64,000 nt of DNA from Acidaminococcus fermentans (GTDB taxonomy: Bacteria > Bacillota > Negativicutes > Acidaminococcales > Acidaminococcaceae): the NCBI RefSeq assembly GCF_009696675.1, contig NZ_VULN01000003.1, positions 1-64,000 of the forward strand. The letters are read 5' to 3'. The stretch's first letter is position 1. Every line of letters begins with the position of its first letter. Positions 43,347 to 52,560 of the stretch are shown piece after piece. The notes under the pieces were generated by a model, which saw only the letters and a list, made by a program, of their open reading frames with translations, ran no database searches and had not been told where the DNA came from. The position numbers and the translations under genes are program-made.

Positions 43347-45071
43347 ATGGGAAAACTCAAGTACGATGCCAAACGCCGCCGGGCTTTGAATATCGTATGG
43401 GACGTGTCCTGGGACTACCGGTTCGATCCCGATTTCCTGGCCTATACGGAACAGGGTACCCCGGATCTGTATCTGAACGCGGTGGTGGGCTTCACCCGGA
43501 AATATTATGATGTGAAGCTGATCCACCAGATGTTCGAGGAAATGGAAGACAGCGCCCTCCGGGATACCTTTACGGACCTGTTCTGGCTGGGACTGGAATA
43601 CGCCACCTACGCCAAGGAGGCTCCGGTGCGGCCGGTGCTGCCCTATCTCCGGCAGCAGCATGCCAGGGCCTATTTTGACGGCACCAAACTGGACAAAACC
43701 GGAGTGGCCCACGAAATGCAGGCGGCACGGTGGCACGAGGTGCTGGGGGAGGGACTGGATCTCCATGACCCCTGGGCCAAGGGGCTCTATGCCAATCTTT
43801 GCTTCGATCCGGCCTGGGATACCAAGCAGCTGTGCGACCATTTCCGGAAGATCACCAAAAAGTACTTCGTCTCCCATTTCCTGGTCCGGGAAAGCCTGGA
43901 AAAAGTCATCATCAGCAAAGGCCTGGGGGACTTTATCGACTGGCTGCTGCCCCATGTGTTCCGGAAGCAGGAAAGCGTGTTCAATTTTCTCTATTCCAAG
44001 AAGCAGGCCATGGACATCCTGGCCGGGAAAAACGCCCACAACGGGCTCATGGCCATTATCACCGGCCAGACGGCGTCGGAAAACTACAACTATATCATCG
44101 ATTGTTTCGGCGCCAGCATCTACCCGCCCCGGAAAATGCTGGATATTGACCAAGTCTGGTGCAACGGGCCTCATCAGGGGTGCCATCTCCACTTTACCCG
44201 GGGCCGGCTGGGGAGCAAAGGGGCCACCGGGGAAGCTTCCCGCTGGCTTGAGGGAGCTCACGCCCAACGGGTGAAGAACCTGGCCTACTACAAGGATCAC
44301 GGGGAACAGTGCCGGAAGAGCATAGCCCGGCTCACCAGCCAGCTCCGGAGCGTCATGCGCATGGCCCAGACCCGGCTGCCGGTGCCCGCCAAGGAAGGGA
44401 AACTGGTACCCGACCTGGTGTGGCGGGCCCTGAAGGTGAATGACAGCCGGGTGTTCTTCGAACGGGAGACCGTCTCCAGCCCGGATTTCACCGTGGATCT
44501 GATGCTGGATGCTTCCGCCTCCCGGGGGGAGTATCAGCAGGTAATCGCCTCCCAGGCCTATGTGATCGCCGAAAGTCTCCGCCAGTGCGGGATTCCCTAC
44601 CAGGTGTATTCCTTCTGCACTCTGCGGAACTATACGGTACTCACCCTGTTCAAGGACTATGCGGACAAGAAGCGGTGCACCAATATCTTCAACTATGTGG
44701 CCACCGGGTGGAACCGGGACGGGCTGGCCCTCCGGGGAGCCCGGCAGCTGATGGGGGACTTTACCCAGACCAAAAAGATCCTCATCATGCTCACGGATGC
44801 GGAGCCCAACGACGACAAGCCTCTGGTGGGAGACGGGCTGTTCAGCTCTTCGGAATACCGGGATGAAAAAGCCGTGGCCAACACCGCTGACGAAGCCGCC
44901 AGCCTCCGCCGGGAAGGGATCCGGATTATCGGGCTCATCAACGGAGAGAATCAGCACATCATGAAAGATGCCCGGAAGATCTTCGGGGAAGACTGTGTGG
45001 AAGTCCGGGATCTGGATAAAATGGCCGACAGCGTAGGCAAGATGCTGTGCCGGCAGATCGAGGCGCTGTGA
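43347..45071 (+). CDS. VWA-domain protein paired with the AAA+ ATPase
   Basis: A 574-residue cytosolic protein. The C-terminal von Willebrand A domain (about 375-570) has an intact MIDAS: LMLDASASRG (D-x-S-x-S), NRDGLALRGAR (Thr/Asp region) and MLTDAEPNDD. This form resembles CobT/NorD-type VWA proteins. The N-terminal 370 residues are helical and contain VAHEMQAARWHEVL, PHVFRKQESVFNF and RLTSQLRS. The MoxR-VWA pair likely works as a metal-dependent chaperone. A GTTGC-type terminator follows. Confidence 0.88.
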   Translation: MGKLKYDAKRRRALNIVWDVSWDYRFDPDFLAYTEQGTPDLYLNAVVGFTRKYYDVKLIHQMFEEMEDSALRDTFTDLFWLGLEYATYAKEAPVRPVLPYLRQQHARAYFDGTKLDKTGVAHEMQAARWHEVLGEGLDLHDPWAKGLYANLCFDPAWDTKQLCDHFRKITKKYFVSHFLVRESLEKVIISKGLGDFIDWLLPHVFRKQESVFNFLYSKKQAMDILAGKNAHNGLMAIITGQTASENYNYIIDCFGASIYPPRKMLDIDQVWCNGPHQGCHLHFTRGRLGSKGATGEASRWLEGAHAQRVKNLAYYKDHGEQCRKSIARLTSQLRSVMRMAQTRLPVPAKEGKLVPDLVWRALKVNDSRVFFERETVSSPDFTVDLMLDASASRGEYQQVIASQAYVIAESLRQCGIPYQVYSFCTLRNYTVLTLFKDYADKKRCTNIFNYVATGWNRDGLALRGARQLMGDFTQTKKILIMLTDAEPNDDKPLVGDGLFSSSEYRDEKAVANTADEAASLRREGIRIIGLINGENQHIMKDARKIFGEDCVEVRDLDKMADSVGKMLCRQIEAL

Positions 45072-45076
45072 AAAAG

Positions 45077-45109
45077 GGGGTGTTGCACGTTTTGTGCAGC
45101 ACCCCTTTT
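45077..45109 (+). terminator. GTTGC-type terminator after VWA gene
   Basis: GGGGTGTTGCAC / GTGCAGCACCCC (one mismatch or wobble) followed by TTTTC. Confidence 0.75.
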
Positions 45110-45128
45110 CTGTCGGTACTCAACGGCC

Positions 45129-45142
45129 GCTGACCGTTGACG
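45129..45142. repeat. Heptanucleotide repeat, GCTGACC / GTTGACG
   Basis: Two tandem units; with the preceding TCAACGG (45120-45126) they make a 7+7+7 palindrome TCAACGG-CCGCTGA-CCGTTGA. Confidence 0.6.
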
Positions 45143-45165
45143 GGGATTTGAAAGGGTCCACCCCA

Positions 45166-45194
45166 TTGACAATCCCGCGCCCCCTTGTTACAAT
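45166..45194 (+). promoter_or_regulatory. valS T-box promoter
   Basis: TTGACA (45166-45171), 17 bases, TACAAT (45189-45194). Confidence 0.8.
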
Positions 45195-45200
45195 GACTCC

Positions 45201-45437
45201 ATACAACCATACAGCCAAAGGCGATGATGGGAAGGAGTACAGCGCCCCTTGCACCGGCAGAGAGGATGCGGGTGGTGGAAGCATCCGGGCAATGCGCTGG
45301 AAGTCGTCCTGGAGCCGGCAGGAGGAAAGCCCTGTCCGTCACGGCACGTTACGCCGCTTTAAGGTGCTCAAGCAATTGAGAATGTAGGTGGTACCGCGAA
45401 CAACTCGTCCTATACAGCAGGACGGGTTTATTTTTTT
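45201..45437 (+). ncRNA. T-box riboswitch of valS
   Basis: The antiterminator core GGTGGTACCGCG lies at 45387-45398, directly before a terminator (AACTCGTCC / GGACGGGTT, 45402-45428, then TTTTTTT). Stem I ends with GAA-GTC-GTCCTGGAG, giving specifier GTC (valine) near 45303-45305, which agrees with the downstream gene. Uncharged tRNA-Val should favour read-through. Confidence 0.92.
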
Positions 45438-45451
45438 AAGGAGGCAGAGTT

Positions 45452-48106
45452 ATGGCAGAAGAAAACAACATCCCCAAGGTCTATGATCCGGCTGCGGTGG
45501 AGAAGAAATGGTATGCATACTGGATCGATCACGGCTTTTTCCATCAGCCGGTGGACAAGAGCCGGAAACCCTTCAGTGTGGTGATCCCGCCTCCCAACAT
45601 TACCGGCAAGCTCCACATGGGCCATGCCCTGGACAATACCCTCCAGGACATCCTGGTGCGCTGGCACCGGATGATGGGGGACAACACCTGCTGGCTGCCG
45701 GGCTATGACCATGCAGGACTGGCCACCCAGATCAAGGTGGAAGAGGAACTGAAGAAGAAGGAAGGCCTGACCCGGTACGATCTGGGCCGGGAAGAATTCA
45801 TCAAACGGGTGTGGAAATGGAAGGAAGCCTACGGGGACGAAATCGTCCGGCAGCTGAAGAGCCTGGGGATTTCCTGCGACTGGGACCGGCAGCGGTTCAC
45901 CATGGACGAAGGCCTGAGCCAGGCGGTCCGGGAAGCCTTTGTGAGCCTTTATGAAAAGGGCCTGATCTACAAGGGCACCCGGATGATCAACTGGTGCGTC
46001 AACTGCCGTACGGCTTTGTCCGATGTGGAAGTGGAACACCAGGACGATGCTGGTGCCCTGTGGTACATCAACTATCCCATTGTGGGCGAAAAGGACCAGT
46101 ACCTGACCATCGCCACCAGCCGTCCGGAAACCATCCCCGGAGATACTGCCGTGGCCGTGAACCCCAAGGATGAACGGTACGGGAAACTGGTGGGGAAGAA
46201 GATCGCCCTGCCCACCACCAACCGGGAAATCCCCATTATCGCCGATGAATATGTGGACCTGGAATTCGGTACCGGCGCGGTGAAAATCACCCCGGCCCAC
46301 GACCCCAACGACTATGAAGTGGGCCAGCGGCACAACCTGGAACAGATCGTGGTCATCGGCCTGGACGGGAAAATGACCAAAGAGGCCGGCAAATACGAAG
46401 GGGAAGACCGGTATGAATGCCGGAAGCACATTGTCCAGGATCTGAAGGACATGGGCCTTCTGGTGAAAATCGAAGATGCTCCCCACTCCGTTGGCCACTG
46501 CCAGCGCTGCCACCATGTGGTGGAACCCATGGTGTCCACCCAGTGGTTCGTGAAGATGAAACCCCTGGCGGAAGCAGCCATTAAATGCGTCACCGAAGGC
46601 CATACGGAATTTGTTCCCAGCCGGTTCACCAAAACCTATCTCCAATGGCTGGAAAACATCCATGATTGGTGCATTTCCCGGCAGATCTGGTGGGGGCACC
46701 GGATCCCGGTATGGTACTGCGACGACTGCGGGGAAGTGTCTGCTTCCCGGACGGATCTCACCGCCTGCCCCAAATGCGGCAGCACCCATATCCATCAGGA
46801 AGAAGACTGCCTGGACACCTGGTTCAGCTCCGGCCTGTGGCCCTTCTCCACTTTCGGCTGGCCGCAAAAGACGGAAGAACTGGAACACTGGTATCCCACC
46901 AGCGTGCTGGTCACCGGCTATGACATCATCTTCTTCTGGGTGGCCCGGATGATCACCATGGGTGAGGAATTCATGGGGAAGGAACCCTTCAAGCACGTGT
47001 TCATCCACGGACTGGTTCGGGACGAACAGGGCCGGAAGATGAGCAAATCCCTGGGCAACGGCATCGACCCGGTGGAAGTGGTGAACAAGTACGGAGCGGA
47101 TACCCTGCGGTTCATGCTGATCACCGGCAATACTCCGGGGAACGACATGCGGTTCTACTGGAACCGGATCGAAAGCACCCGGAATTTTGCCAACAAAATC
47201 TGGAACGCCTCCCGGTTCGCTCTCATGAACCTGGACGGTTATGACAAGGATGCGGAAAAAGCACCGCTCACCCTGGCGGACAAATGGATCCTGTCCCGGC
47301 TCCAGCACACCATCCGGGATGTATCCAACTACCTGGAAAAATTCGAACTGGGCGAAGCGGGCCGGCTGATCTATGACTTCATCTGGGGCGAAGTGTGCGA
47401 CTGGTACATCGAACTGGCCAAACCCCGTCTCTACGACCGGGAAAACGCCGCTGCCCGGGCTACGGCCCAGACGGTGCTGTGCCGGGTGCTGGGAGACGCC
47501 ATGAAGCTGCTCCATCCCTACATGCCTTTCATTACGGAAGAAATCTGGCAGCACCTGCCTCATGAAGGCCAGAGCATCATGATCGCTCCCTGGCCGGTGG
47601 CGGATGAAGGGATGATGGACGACACCGTGGAAAAACAGATGACTGCGGTGATGGATGTGATCAAGGCCATCCGGAACATGCGGGCGGAAGTGAACGCGGC
47701 TCCCGGCCACAAGGCTCCGGCCACGGTGCTGGTGGATGCCGACCTCCGGGACGTGTTCGCCGCCAACGGGGATTACATCCGGCAGCTGGGCACGGTGGAC
47801 AACCTGACCCTGGGGGCCATGGATGACGCCGCTCCGGAAAACGCCATGACGGCCGTGGTGAACGGAGCCAAGGTGTACCTGCCTCTCAAGGGCCTTATCG
47901 ATGTGGACAAGGAACTGGCCCGTCTCCAGAAGGAACTGGACGGAGCCGAAAAGGAAGCCAAACGGGCTGCCGGGAAACTGAGCAACCAGAACTTCCTGGC
48001 CAAAGCACCTGCTGAAGTGGTGGAAAAAGAAAAGACCAAACAGACGGAGATCCTGGCGCGGATCGACGGCCTGAAGGAACGGATGGCAACCCTGCGCAGC
48101 CTGTAA
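45452..48106 (+). CDS. valS: Valyl-tRNA synthetase
   Basis: Charges tRNA-Val. The 884-residue class I enzyme has PPNITGKLHMGHAL (HIGH-type motif, residues ~47-60), the CP1 editing domain with TSRPETIPGDTAVAV, the zinc-like CDDCGEVSAS/CPKCGSTHIH pair, the KMSKS motif in GRKMSKSLGNG (~529), and a C-terminal coiled-coil arm (KELARLQKELDGAEKEAKR). AAGGAGG precedes the ATG. Controlled by the T-box; folC follows after 18 bases. Confidence 0.98.
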   Translation: MAEENNIPKVYDPAAVEKKWYAYWIDHGFFHQPVDKSRKPFSVVIPPPNITGKLHMGHALDNTLQDILVRWHRMMGDNTCWLPGYDHAGLATQIKVEEELKKKEGLTRYDLGREEFIKRVWKWKEAYGDEIVRQLKSLGISCDWDRQRFTMDEGLSQAVREAFVSLYEKGLIYKGTRMINWCVNCRTALSDVEVEHQDDAGALWYINYPIVGEKDQYLTIATSRPETIPGDTAVAVNPKDERYGKLVGKKIALPTTNREIPIIADEYVDLEFGTGAVKITPAHDPNDYEVGQRHNLEQIVVIGLDGKMTKEAGKYEGEDRYECRKHIVQDLKDMGLLVKIEDAPHSVGHCQRCHHVVEPMVSTQWFVKMKPLAEAAIKCVTEGHTEFVPSRFTKTYLQWLENIHDWCISRQIWWGHRIPVWYCDDCGEVSASRTDLTACPKCGSTHIHQEEDCLDTWFSSGLWPFSTFGWPQKTEELEHWYPTSVLVTGYDIIFFWVARMITMGEEFMGKEPFKHVFIHGLVRDEQGRKMSKSLGNGIDPVEVVNKYGADTLRFMLITGNTPGNDMRFYWNRIESTRNFANKIWNASRFALMNLDGYDKDAEKAPLTLADKWILSRLQHTIRDVSNYLEKFELGEAGRLIYDFIWGEVCDWYIELAKPRLYDRENAAARATAQTVLCRVLGDAMKLLHPYMPFITEEIWQHLPHEGQSIMIAPWPVADEGMMDDTVEKQMTAVMDVIKAIRNMRAEVNAAPGHKAPATVLVDADLRDVFAANGDYIRQLGTVDNLTLGAMDDAAPENAMTAVVNGAKVYLPLKGLIDVDKELARLQKELDGAEKEAKRAAGKLSNQNFLAKAPAEVVEKEKTKQTEILARIDGLKERMATLRSL

Positions 48107-48124
48107 AAGGGAAAGGAGCAGACT

Positions 48125-49405
48125 ATGGAATATGCGGACGCAGTAGACTATGTAGAAAGCCTGGGCAAGTTCGGCATCCATCTGGGCATGGAACGGATCC
48201 AGGGGCTTACAGCCCTTTTGGACCATCCGGAACGGAAGATCCGGACCGTCCATGTGACCGGGACCAACGGCAAAGGCAGTGTCACCACATTTCTGGCCAA
48301 CATGCTCCAGCAGGCGGGGCTGAAGGTGGGGAGCTACACCTCCCCCCACTTTGTCCGGTACAACGAGCGGATCTGCCTCAACGGGGAAGAGATTTCCAAT
48401 GAAGACTTTGCCGCGGTAACGGAAAAGACCAAAGCTGCTCTGGACCGGTTCCTGGCCCAGGGAGGAGAACAGCCCACCCAGTTTGAATTCATCACCGCCA
48501 TGGCCTTCCTGTATTTTGCGGAAAAGCAGGTGGACTGTGCCGTGATCGAAGTGGGCATGGGCGGCCTGTGGGATTCTACCAACATCATTACCCCGGAGGT
48601 GTCCGTGATCACCAATGTGACCCTGGAACACACGGAACGGCTGGGGAAGACCATCGAAGCCATTGCCGCCCAGAAGGCGGGAATCATCAAACCGGGGGTG
48701 CCGGTGGTGACGGAGGCGGAAGGGAAGGCTCTGGAAGTGATCCGGGGTGCGGCGGAAGCCAACCATGCCCCTCTGTATGTATATGGGGATGATTTTTCCA
48801 CCGAAGAACTCACCAGTTCCATGGACACCCAGACCTTTTTGTACCGGCTGGGAGAAAAGGAACTGGAAGTGGCCATCCACCTGCCCGGGGAACACCAGAT
48901 CCTCAACGGGGCGGCGGCCCTTACGGCAGCGGAGATCCTCCGGGACAAGCACGGGGTGCCTGATGAGGCGGCCATGCTCCGGGGGATGGAGGCAGCCCGG
49001 TGGCCGGGACGGCTGGAGCGGATCCACCGGAACCCGGACATTATCCTGGACGGGGCCCACAATCCCTCCGGGGTGACGGTGCTCCGGAAGGCTCTGGATG
49101 AGTATTATCCCAAAGCCCGGCGGATCTACGTGTTCGGTATGATGGCGGACAAGGACGTGAGCCAGGTATCGGACATCCTGTTCCGTCCGGAAGACACCAT
49201 CTATACGGTGCTGGCCCATGAGGGAGACCGGTCGGAGAAACCGGAAAAACTGGCCCAGCGGCTCCACAAGAATGCGGTTCCCATGGAGGATCTCACCGCT
49301 GCCTACCAACGGGCGGTGTCGGAAGCGGGGCCGGAGGACGTGGTGATCGTCTGTGGGTCCCTGTATCTCATCGGCACCTTCAAGGAACTGGGATTGGACC
49401 GGTAA
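48125..49405 (+). CDS. folC: Dihydrofolate synthase / folylpolyglutamate synthase
   Basis: Adds glutamate to dihydropteroate and then to folates. The 426-residue Mur-ligase-fold protein has the P-loop VTGTNGKGSVTTF (residues ~39-51), YTSPHFVRYNERI, the central NVTLEHTERLG with metal-site Glu/His, and LDGAHNPSG in the C-terminal domain. AAAGGAG precedes the ATG. The valS-folC order is common in Firmicutes, so T-box read-through probably controls folC too. Confidence 0.96.
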   Translation: MEYADAVDYVESLGKFGIHLGMERIQGLTALLDHPERKIRTVHVTGTNGKGSVTTFLANMLQQAGLKVGSYTSPHFVRYNERICLNGEEISNEDFAAVTEKTKAALDRFLAQGGEQPTQFEFITAMAFLYFAEKQVDCAVIEVGMGGLWDSTNIITPEVSVITNVTLEHTERLGKTIEAIAAQKAGIIKPGVPVVTEAEGKALEVIRGAAEANHAPLYVYGDDFSTEELTSSMDTQTFLYRLGEKELEVAIHLPGEHQILNGAAALTAAEILRDKHGVPDEAAMLRGMEAARWPGRLERIHRNPDIILDGAHNPSGVTVLRKALDEYYPKARRIYVFGMMADKDVSQVSDILFRPEDTIYTVLAHEGDRSEKPEKLAQRLHKNAVPMEDLTAAYQRAVSEAGPEDVVIVCGSLYLIGTFKELGLDR

Positions 49406-49409
49406 GATC

Positions 49410-50708
49410 ATGGGAAGACCGCAAGGCTGGGGTCTCCCCGCATCCTGGAACCTGAATCAGATTATTTTCGGGGTCCTTTCTCTGCTGTTTTTCATCCTGC
49501 CCCTGCATCAGCTGGGGGCGGGAATCGTGTTCAGCATCTGTTTCCTGCTGAACCTGGTGAACATCTGGAAGACCGGGCAGTTCTGGCCGGCCATCCAGAT
49601 TCCCCGGACCATCAGCCGGCCCCTGTGGGCCCTGTTCATCCTGAGCGGGGTCAGCACCCTGTGGTCGGAAAACCCGGCCGCCTGCGCCCTGAACTGGCTG
49701 TGGGTGGTGGGCCAGGAGGCGGGGATCTTCTACCTGGTGCTCCGGTACGCCAGTACCGGCCGCCGGACCCTGTTCCTGACCAAGATCTTCATGATCTCTG
49801 CCGGGATCGTGGCGGCCTTCGGCATCTGGCAGTATTTCTTCGGCACCAGTCTCCAGAATATGGAATGGATCGACCACCAGGCTTTCAAGCATCTGTCCCG
49901 GCGGGCCATTTCCACCCTGGTGAATCCCAACATCCTGGGCACCTTCCTGGTGTCCACGGTGGCTTACTGTGAAGGGCTTTTCGCTCCTCTGAAGGGAGGA
50001 AAGACCCGGTGGGCCCTGGTGGGGATCTTCCTTCTCTCCACCGCCTGCCTGATTTTGACCTTTTCCCGGGGCAACTGGGTGGCCTATTTCTGGGTGCTGT
50101 TCATCTTTGCCGGAGCGTTCTATCACAAGGCTTTCCTGCCCTTCATCGGAGGGGGCCTGGGGGTGCTGTACCTGTTCTGGAACCAGCTGGCGGAACGGCT
50201 CATGTCCATTTTTTCCGTCCATGACACGTCCGCGGAACTGCGGTTCTTCTACCTGGAAAGCTCCCTGGACATGATCCGGGACCATCCTTTCGGAGTGGGC
50301 TGGTATGGATATGGCTATGCCTTCCCGGATTACAACTTCTTCATTTCGGAAGATGTGTTCATGTACCACAGCCATAACCTGTTGCTGAACGTAACGGCAG
50401 AACTGGGGATACCAGGGCTGCTGCTGTTTCTCTGTGTGATGGTCCGGCTGTTCCTGCTGGCCCGGGAAATCCGGCACCGGAACCGGACCCTGCCCTGGCT
50501 GAGGGGGGTGGCCTGCGGGTACATGGCTTCCCTGGTGGGAATCTTTATCAGCGGCCTTACTGACCATACCCTGTTCAACAGTCAGCTGGGCATGCTGTTC
50601 TGGGCAGGGAACGCCATCCTGCTCATTGCGGACCGGCTGAGCGGCGGAAGAGGCGGCCCATCAGGCACCGCATCTTCCTGTGTGGCGTCTGAAGTACGGA
50701 ACAAGTAG
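49410..50708 (+). CDS. O-antigen ligase/polymerase-like membrane protein
   Basis: A 432-residue inner-membrane protein with about 10-12 hydrophobic segments and a large loop, typical of the Wzy_C family (O-antigen ligase WaaL, Wzy polymerases and related glycosyl transferases). Landmarks are TFSRGNWVAYFWVL (the catalytic-region S-R-[GS] motif, residues ~211-224) and the later loop DHPFGVGWYGYGYAF, with HSHNLLLNVTAELGIPGLLL near the C-terminus. It follows folC by 4 bases. Substrate and acceptor (LPS or another glycan) cannot be read; no other polysaccharide genes adjoin. Confidence 0.87.
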   Translation: MGRPQGWGLPASWNLNQIIFGVLSLLFFILPLHQLGAGIVFSICFLLNLVNIWKTGQFWPAIQIPRTISRPLWALFILSGVSTLWSENPAACALNWLWVVGQEAGIFYLVLRYASTGRRTLFLTKIFMISAGIVAAFGIWQYFFGTSLQNMEWIDHQAFKHLSRRAISTLVNPNILGTFLVSTVAYCEGLFAPLKGGKTRWALVGIFLLSTACLILTFSRGNWVAYFWVLFIFAGAFYHKAFLPFIGGGLGVLYLFWNQLAERLMSIFSVHDTSAELRFFYLESSLDMIRDHPFGVGWYGYGYAFPDYNFFISEDVFMYHSHNLLLNVTAELGIPGLLLFLCVMVRLFLLAREIRHRNRTLPWLRGVACGYMASLVGIFISGLTDHTLFNSQLGMLFWAGNAILLIADRLSGGRGGPSGTASSCVASEVRNK

Positions 50709-50742
50709 AAGCCAAACGCAGTTAGCCTTTGGCCGGGATGGG

Positions 50743-51115
50743 AAACGCAGCTGACGCTGCTAACCCACCACCAGCCTTGCGGCTGGTCCCCCGCCCTTGA
50801 AAAGGGCGGATATATGCTTGGGCCTTCGGCCCAATGCTTTTGTGGCACGAGAGAGCAGCCTGCGTGATAGTATCCGCCCTTGAAAAGGGCGGATATACGC
50901 TTGGGCCTTCGGCCCAATGCTTTTGTGACACGGGAGAGCAGCCTGCGTGATAGTATCCGCCCTTGAAAAGGGCGGATATACGCTTGGGCCTTCGGCCCAA
51001 TGCTTTTGTGACACGAGAGAGCAGCCTGCGTGATAGTATCCGCCCTTTACAAGGGCGGGGGACCGTTGCGCTTGCGCAATGGTGGTGGGTTAGCAGCCCA
51101 CTGGCTGCGTTTTTC
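50743..51115. repeat. 83-bp tandem repeat array inside a long inverted repeat
   Basis: Three near-identical 83-bp units start at 50791, 50874 and 50957, with a fourth, partial copy at 51040. Each has two stem-loops: CCGCCCTT-GAA-AAGGGCGG and TTGGGCC-TTCG-GCCCAA type (UUCG tetraloop). The array is bracketed by CTGCTAACCCACCACCA (50757-50773) and its exact complement (51080-51096), with AACGCAG/CTGCGTT-type outer arms, so the whole region can fold on itself. Only a few bases differ among units. Open frames across it are repeat artefacts. Confidence 0.9.
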
Positions 51116-51180
51116 TTCAAATGAATCTGGCCAAAGGACAGGTTTTAGCCAGTGGTCCGAGCCTTACGACTTGAGACCTT

Positions 51181-51218
51181 AAAAAGGGGCTGTTGCTCAT
51201 GCAACAGCCCCTTTTTTT
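51181..51218 (+). terminator. GTTGC-type terminator
   Basis: GGGGCTGTTGC / GCAACAGCCCC with TCAT loop and TTTTTTT. Degenerate heptamers (GGTCCGA, GCCTTAC, GACTTGA) precede it. Confidence 0.85.
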
Positions 51219-51226
51219 CATAAATA

Positions 51227-51235
51227 TGGTAAAAT
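51227..51235 (+). promoter_or_regulatory. Extended -10 promoter of the glycogen operon
   Basis: TG-G-TAAAAT (51227-51235) without a clear -35, leaving a leader of about 95 bases that has possible CTGCA/GCAG pairing. Confidence 0.5.
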
Positions 51236-51342
51236 AGACAAAGAGACAGCGACTGCAGGGGTATATTTTCCTGTTCTTACCAGCTTGCAGACAGTTGTAT
51301 ACGAAAAACATGCAGCACCTATCTTTACAGGAGGCGATGATT

Positions 51343-52560
51343 TTGAGGAAAATAGAATGTCTGGCTATGATCCTGGCCGGCGGCAAGGGCAGCCGTCTGG
51401 GAGTCCTGACCAAAAACGTGGCCAAACCGGCGGTGCTTTTCGGCGCCAAATACCGGATCATTGACTTTACCCTCAGCAACTGCCGGAATTCCGGGATCGG
51501 TACCGTGGGGATCCTGACCCAGTACCAGCCTCTGGAACTGAACTGGTACATCGGCAACGGAAGCAGCTGGGACCTGGACAGCGGGGACAGCGGGGGCACC
51601 TTTGTGCTGCCTCCCTACATGAACGACAAGGATTCCTCCAACTGGTACCAAGGCACGGCGGATGCCATCTACCAGAACCTGAATTTCCTGGACATGATCG
51701 ATCCCCAGTATGTACTGATTCTGTCCGGGGACCATATCTATTCCATGGATTACAGCACCATGCTGGCTTTCCACAAAAAGCACCGGGCCAAGGTCACCGT
51801 CAGCACCTTCCGGGTACCCCTTTCCGAAGCGTCCCGGTTCGGGATCATGAACGCCAATGAGGATATGAGCATCCGGGAATTCGAGGAAAAACCCGCCCAG
51901 CCCAAAAGCAACCTGGCGTCCATGGGCATCTACATTTTCGACAAGGATGTGCTGAAACAGTACCTGATGGAAGATGCGGCTCGGGAGGATTCGGACCATG
52001 ATTTCGGGAAGAACATCATCCCCCGGTTGCTGGAAGACAAAGTGCCCACCTTCGCCTATCCTTTCGAAGGGTACTGGAAGGATGTGGGGACATTTGAAAG
52101 CCTGTGGCAGGCCAATATGGACCTGTTGTCCGACAACCCGCCCATCAGCCTCAACGACCCCGACTGGCGGATCTATTCCGGGAACCAGTCCCTGCCCGCC
52201 CACTATGTGGGACCCAATGCCTCGGTGATCAGTTCTCTCACCGGGGAAGGGGCGGTAATCCTGGGGAACGTGTTCCATTCCGTGATTTTCTACAATGTAA
52301 CGGTGGAAGAAGGGGCCACGGTCACCGATTCGGTGCTGATGCCCGGTACGGTGGTGGAAAAAGGCGCGGTGGTGGACCATGCCATCCTGGGTGAACGGTG
52401 CCGGGTACGGGCTGGCGCAGTGATCCGGGGCGCCGCCGGCAGCATCAAAGTGTTCGGCAACGACCATGTGGTCACCGGCAGCGAAGGACTGGAAGCACAG
52501 GTCCAGCCGGCAGGCCCCAGCAGAAAGAAGGACGGGAAAGGAGCGGTGGTCAATGGATAA
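51343..52560 (+). CDS. glgC: Glucose-1-phosphate adenylyltransferase, catalytic subunit
   Basis: Makes ADP-glucose, the committed step of glycogen synthesis. The 405-residue protein has the nucleotidyltransferase motif [16 protein letters not shown] (residues ~7-22), [12 protein letters not shown], the glucose-1-phosphate region [23 protein letters not shown], and the beta-helix C-terminus with [15 protein letters not shown]-type repeats. The start is uncertain: TTG 51343 is 8 bases after GGAGG, whereas ATG 51337 is only 2 bases away. TTG is preferred. It overlaps glgD by 8 bases; GlgC-GlgD heteromers are typical of Firmicutes. Confidence 0.95.
   Translation: MRKIECLAMILAGGKGSRLGVLTKNVAKPAVLFGAKYRIIDFTLSNCRNSGIGTVGILTQYQPLELNWYIGNGSSWDLDSGDSGGTFVLPPYMNDKDSSNWYQGTADAIYQNLNFLDMIDPQYVLILSGDHIYSMDYSTMLAFHKKHRAKVTVSTFRVPLSEASRFGIMNANEDMSIREFEEKPAQPKSNLASMGIYIFDKDVLKQYLMEDAAREDSDHDFGKNIIPRLLEDKVPTFAYPFEGYWKDVGTFESLWQANMDLLSDNPPISLNDPDWRIYSGNQSLPAHYVGPNASVISSLTGEGAVILGNVFHSVIFYNVTVEEGATVTDSVLMPGTVVEKGAVVDHAILGERCRVRAGAVIRGAAGSIKVFGNDHVVTGSEGLEAQVQPAGPSRKKDGKGAVVNG

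Noticed and set aside
50791-51059. CRISPR-like array
   Set aside because: The whole 83-bp unit is repeated with no variable spacers, and no cas genes are present.
50760-51120. Open frames across the 83-bp repeats
   Set aside because: They only read the structured repeat in several frames, without ribosome-binding sites or protein-like composition.
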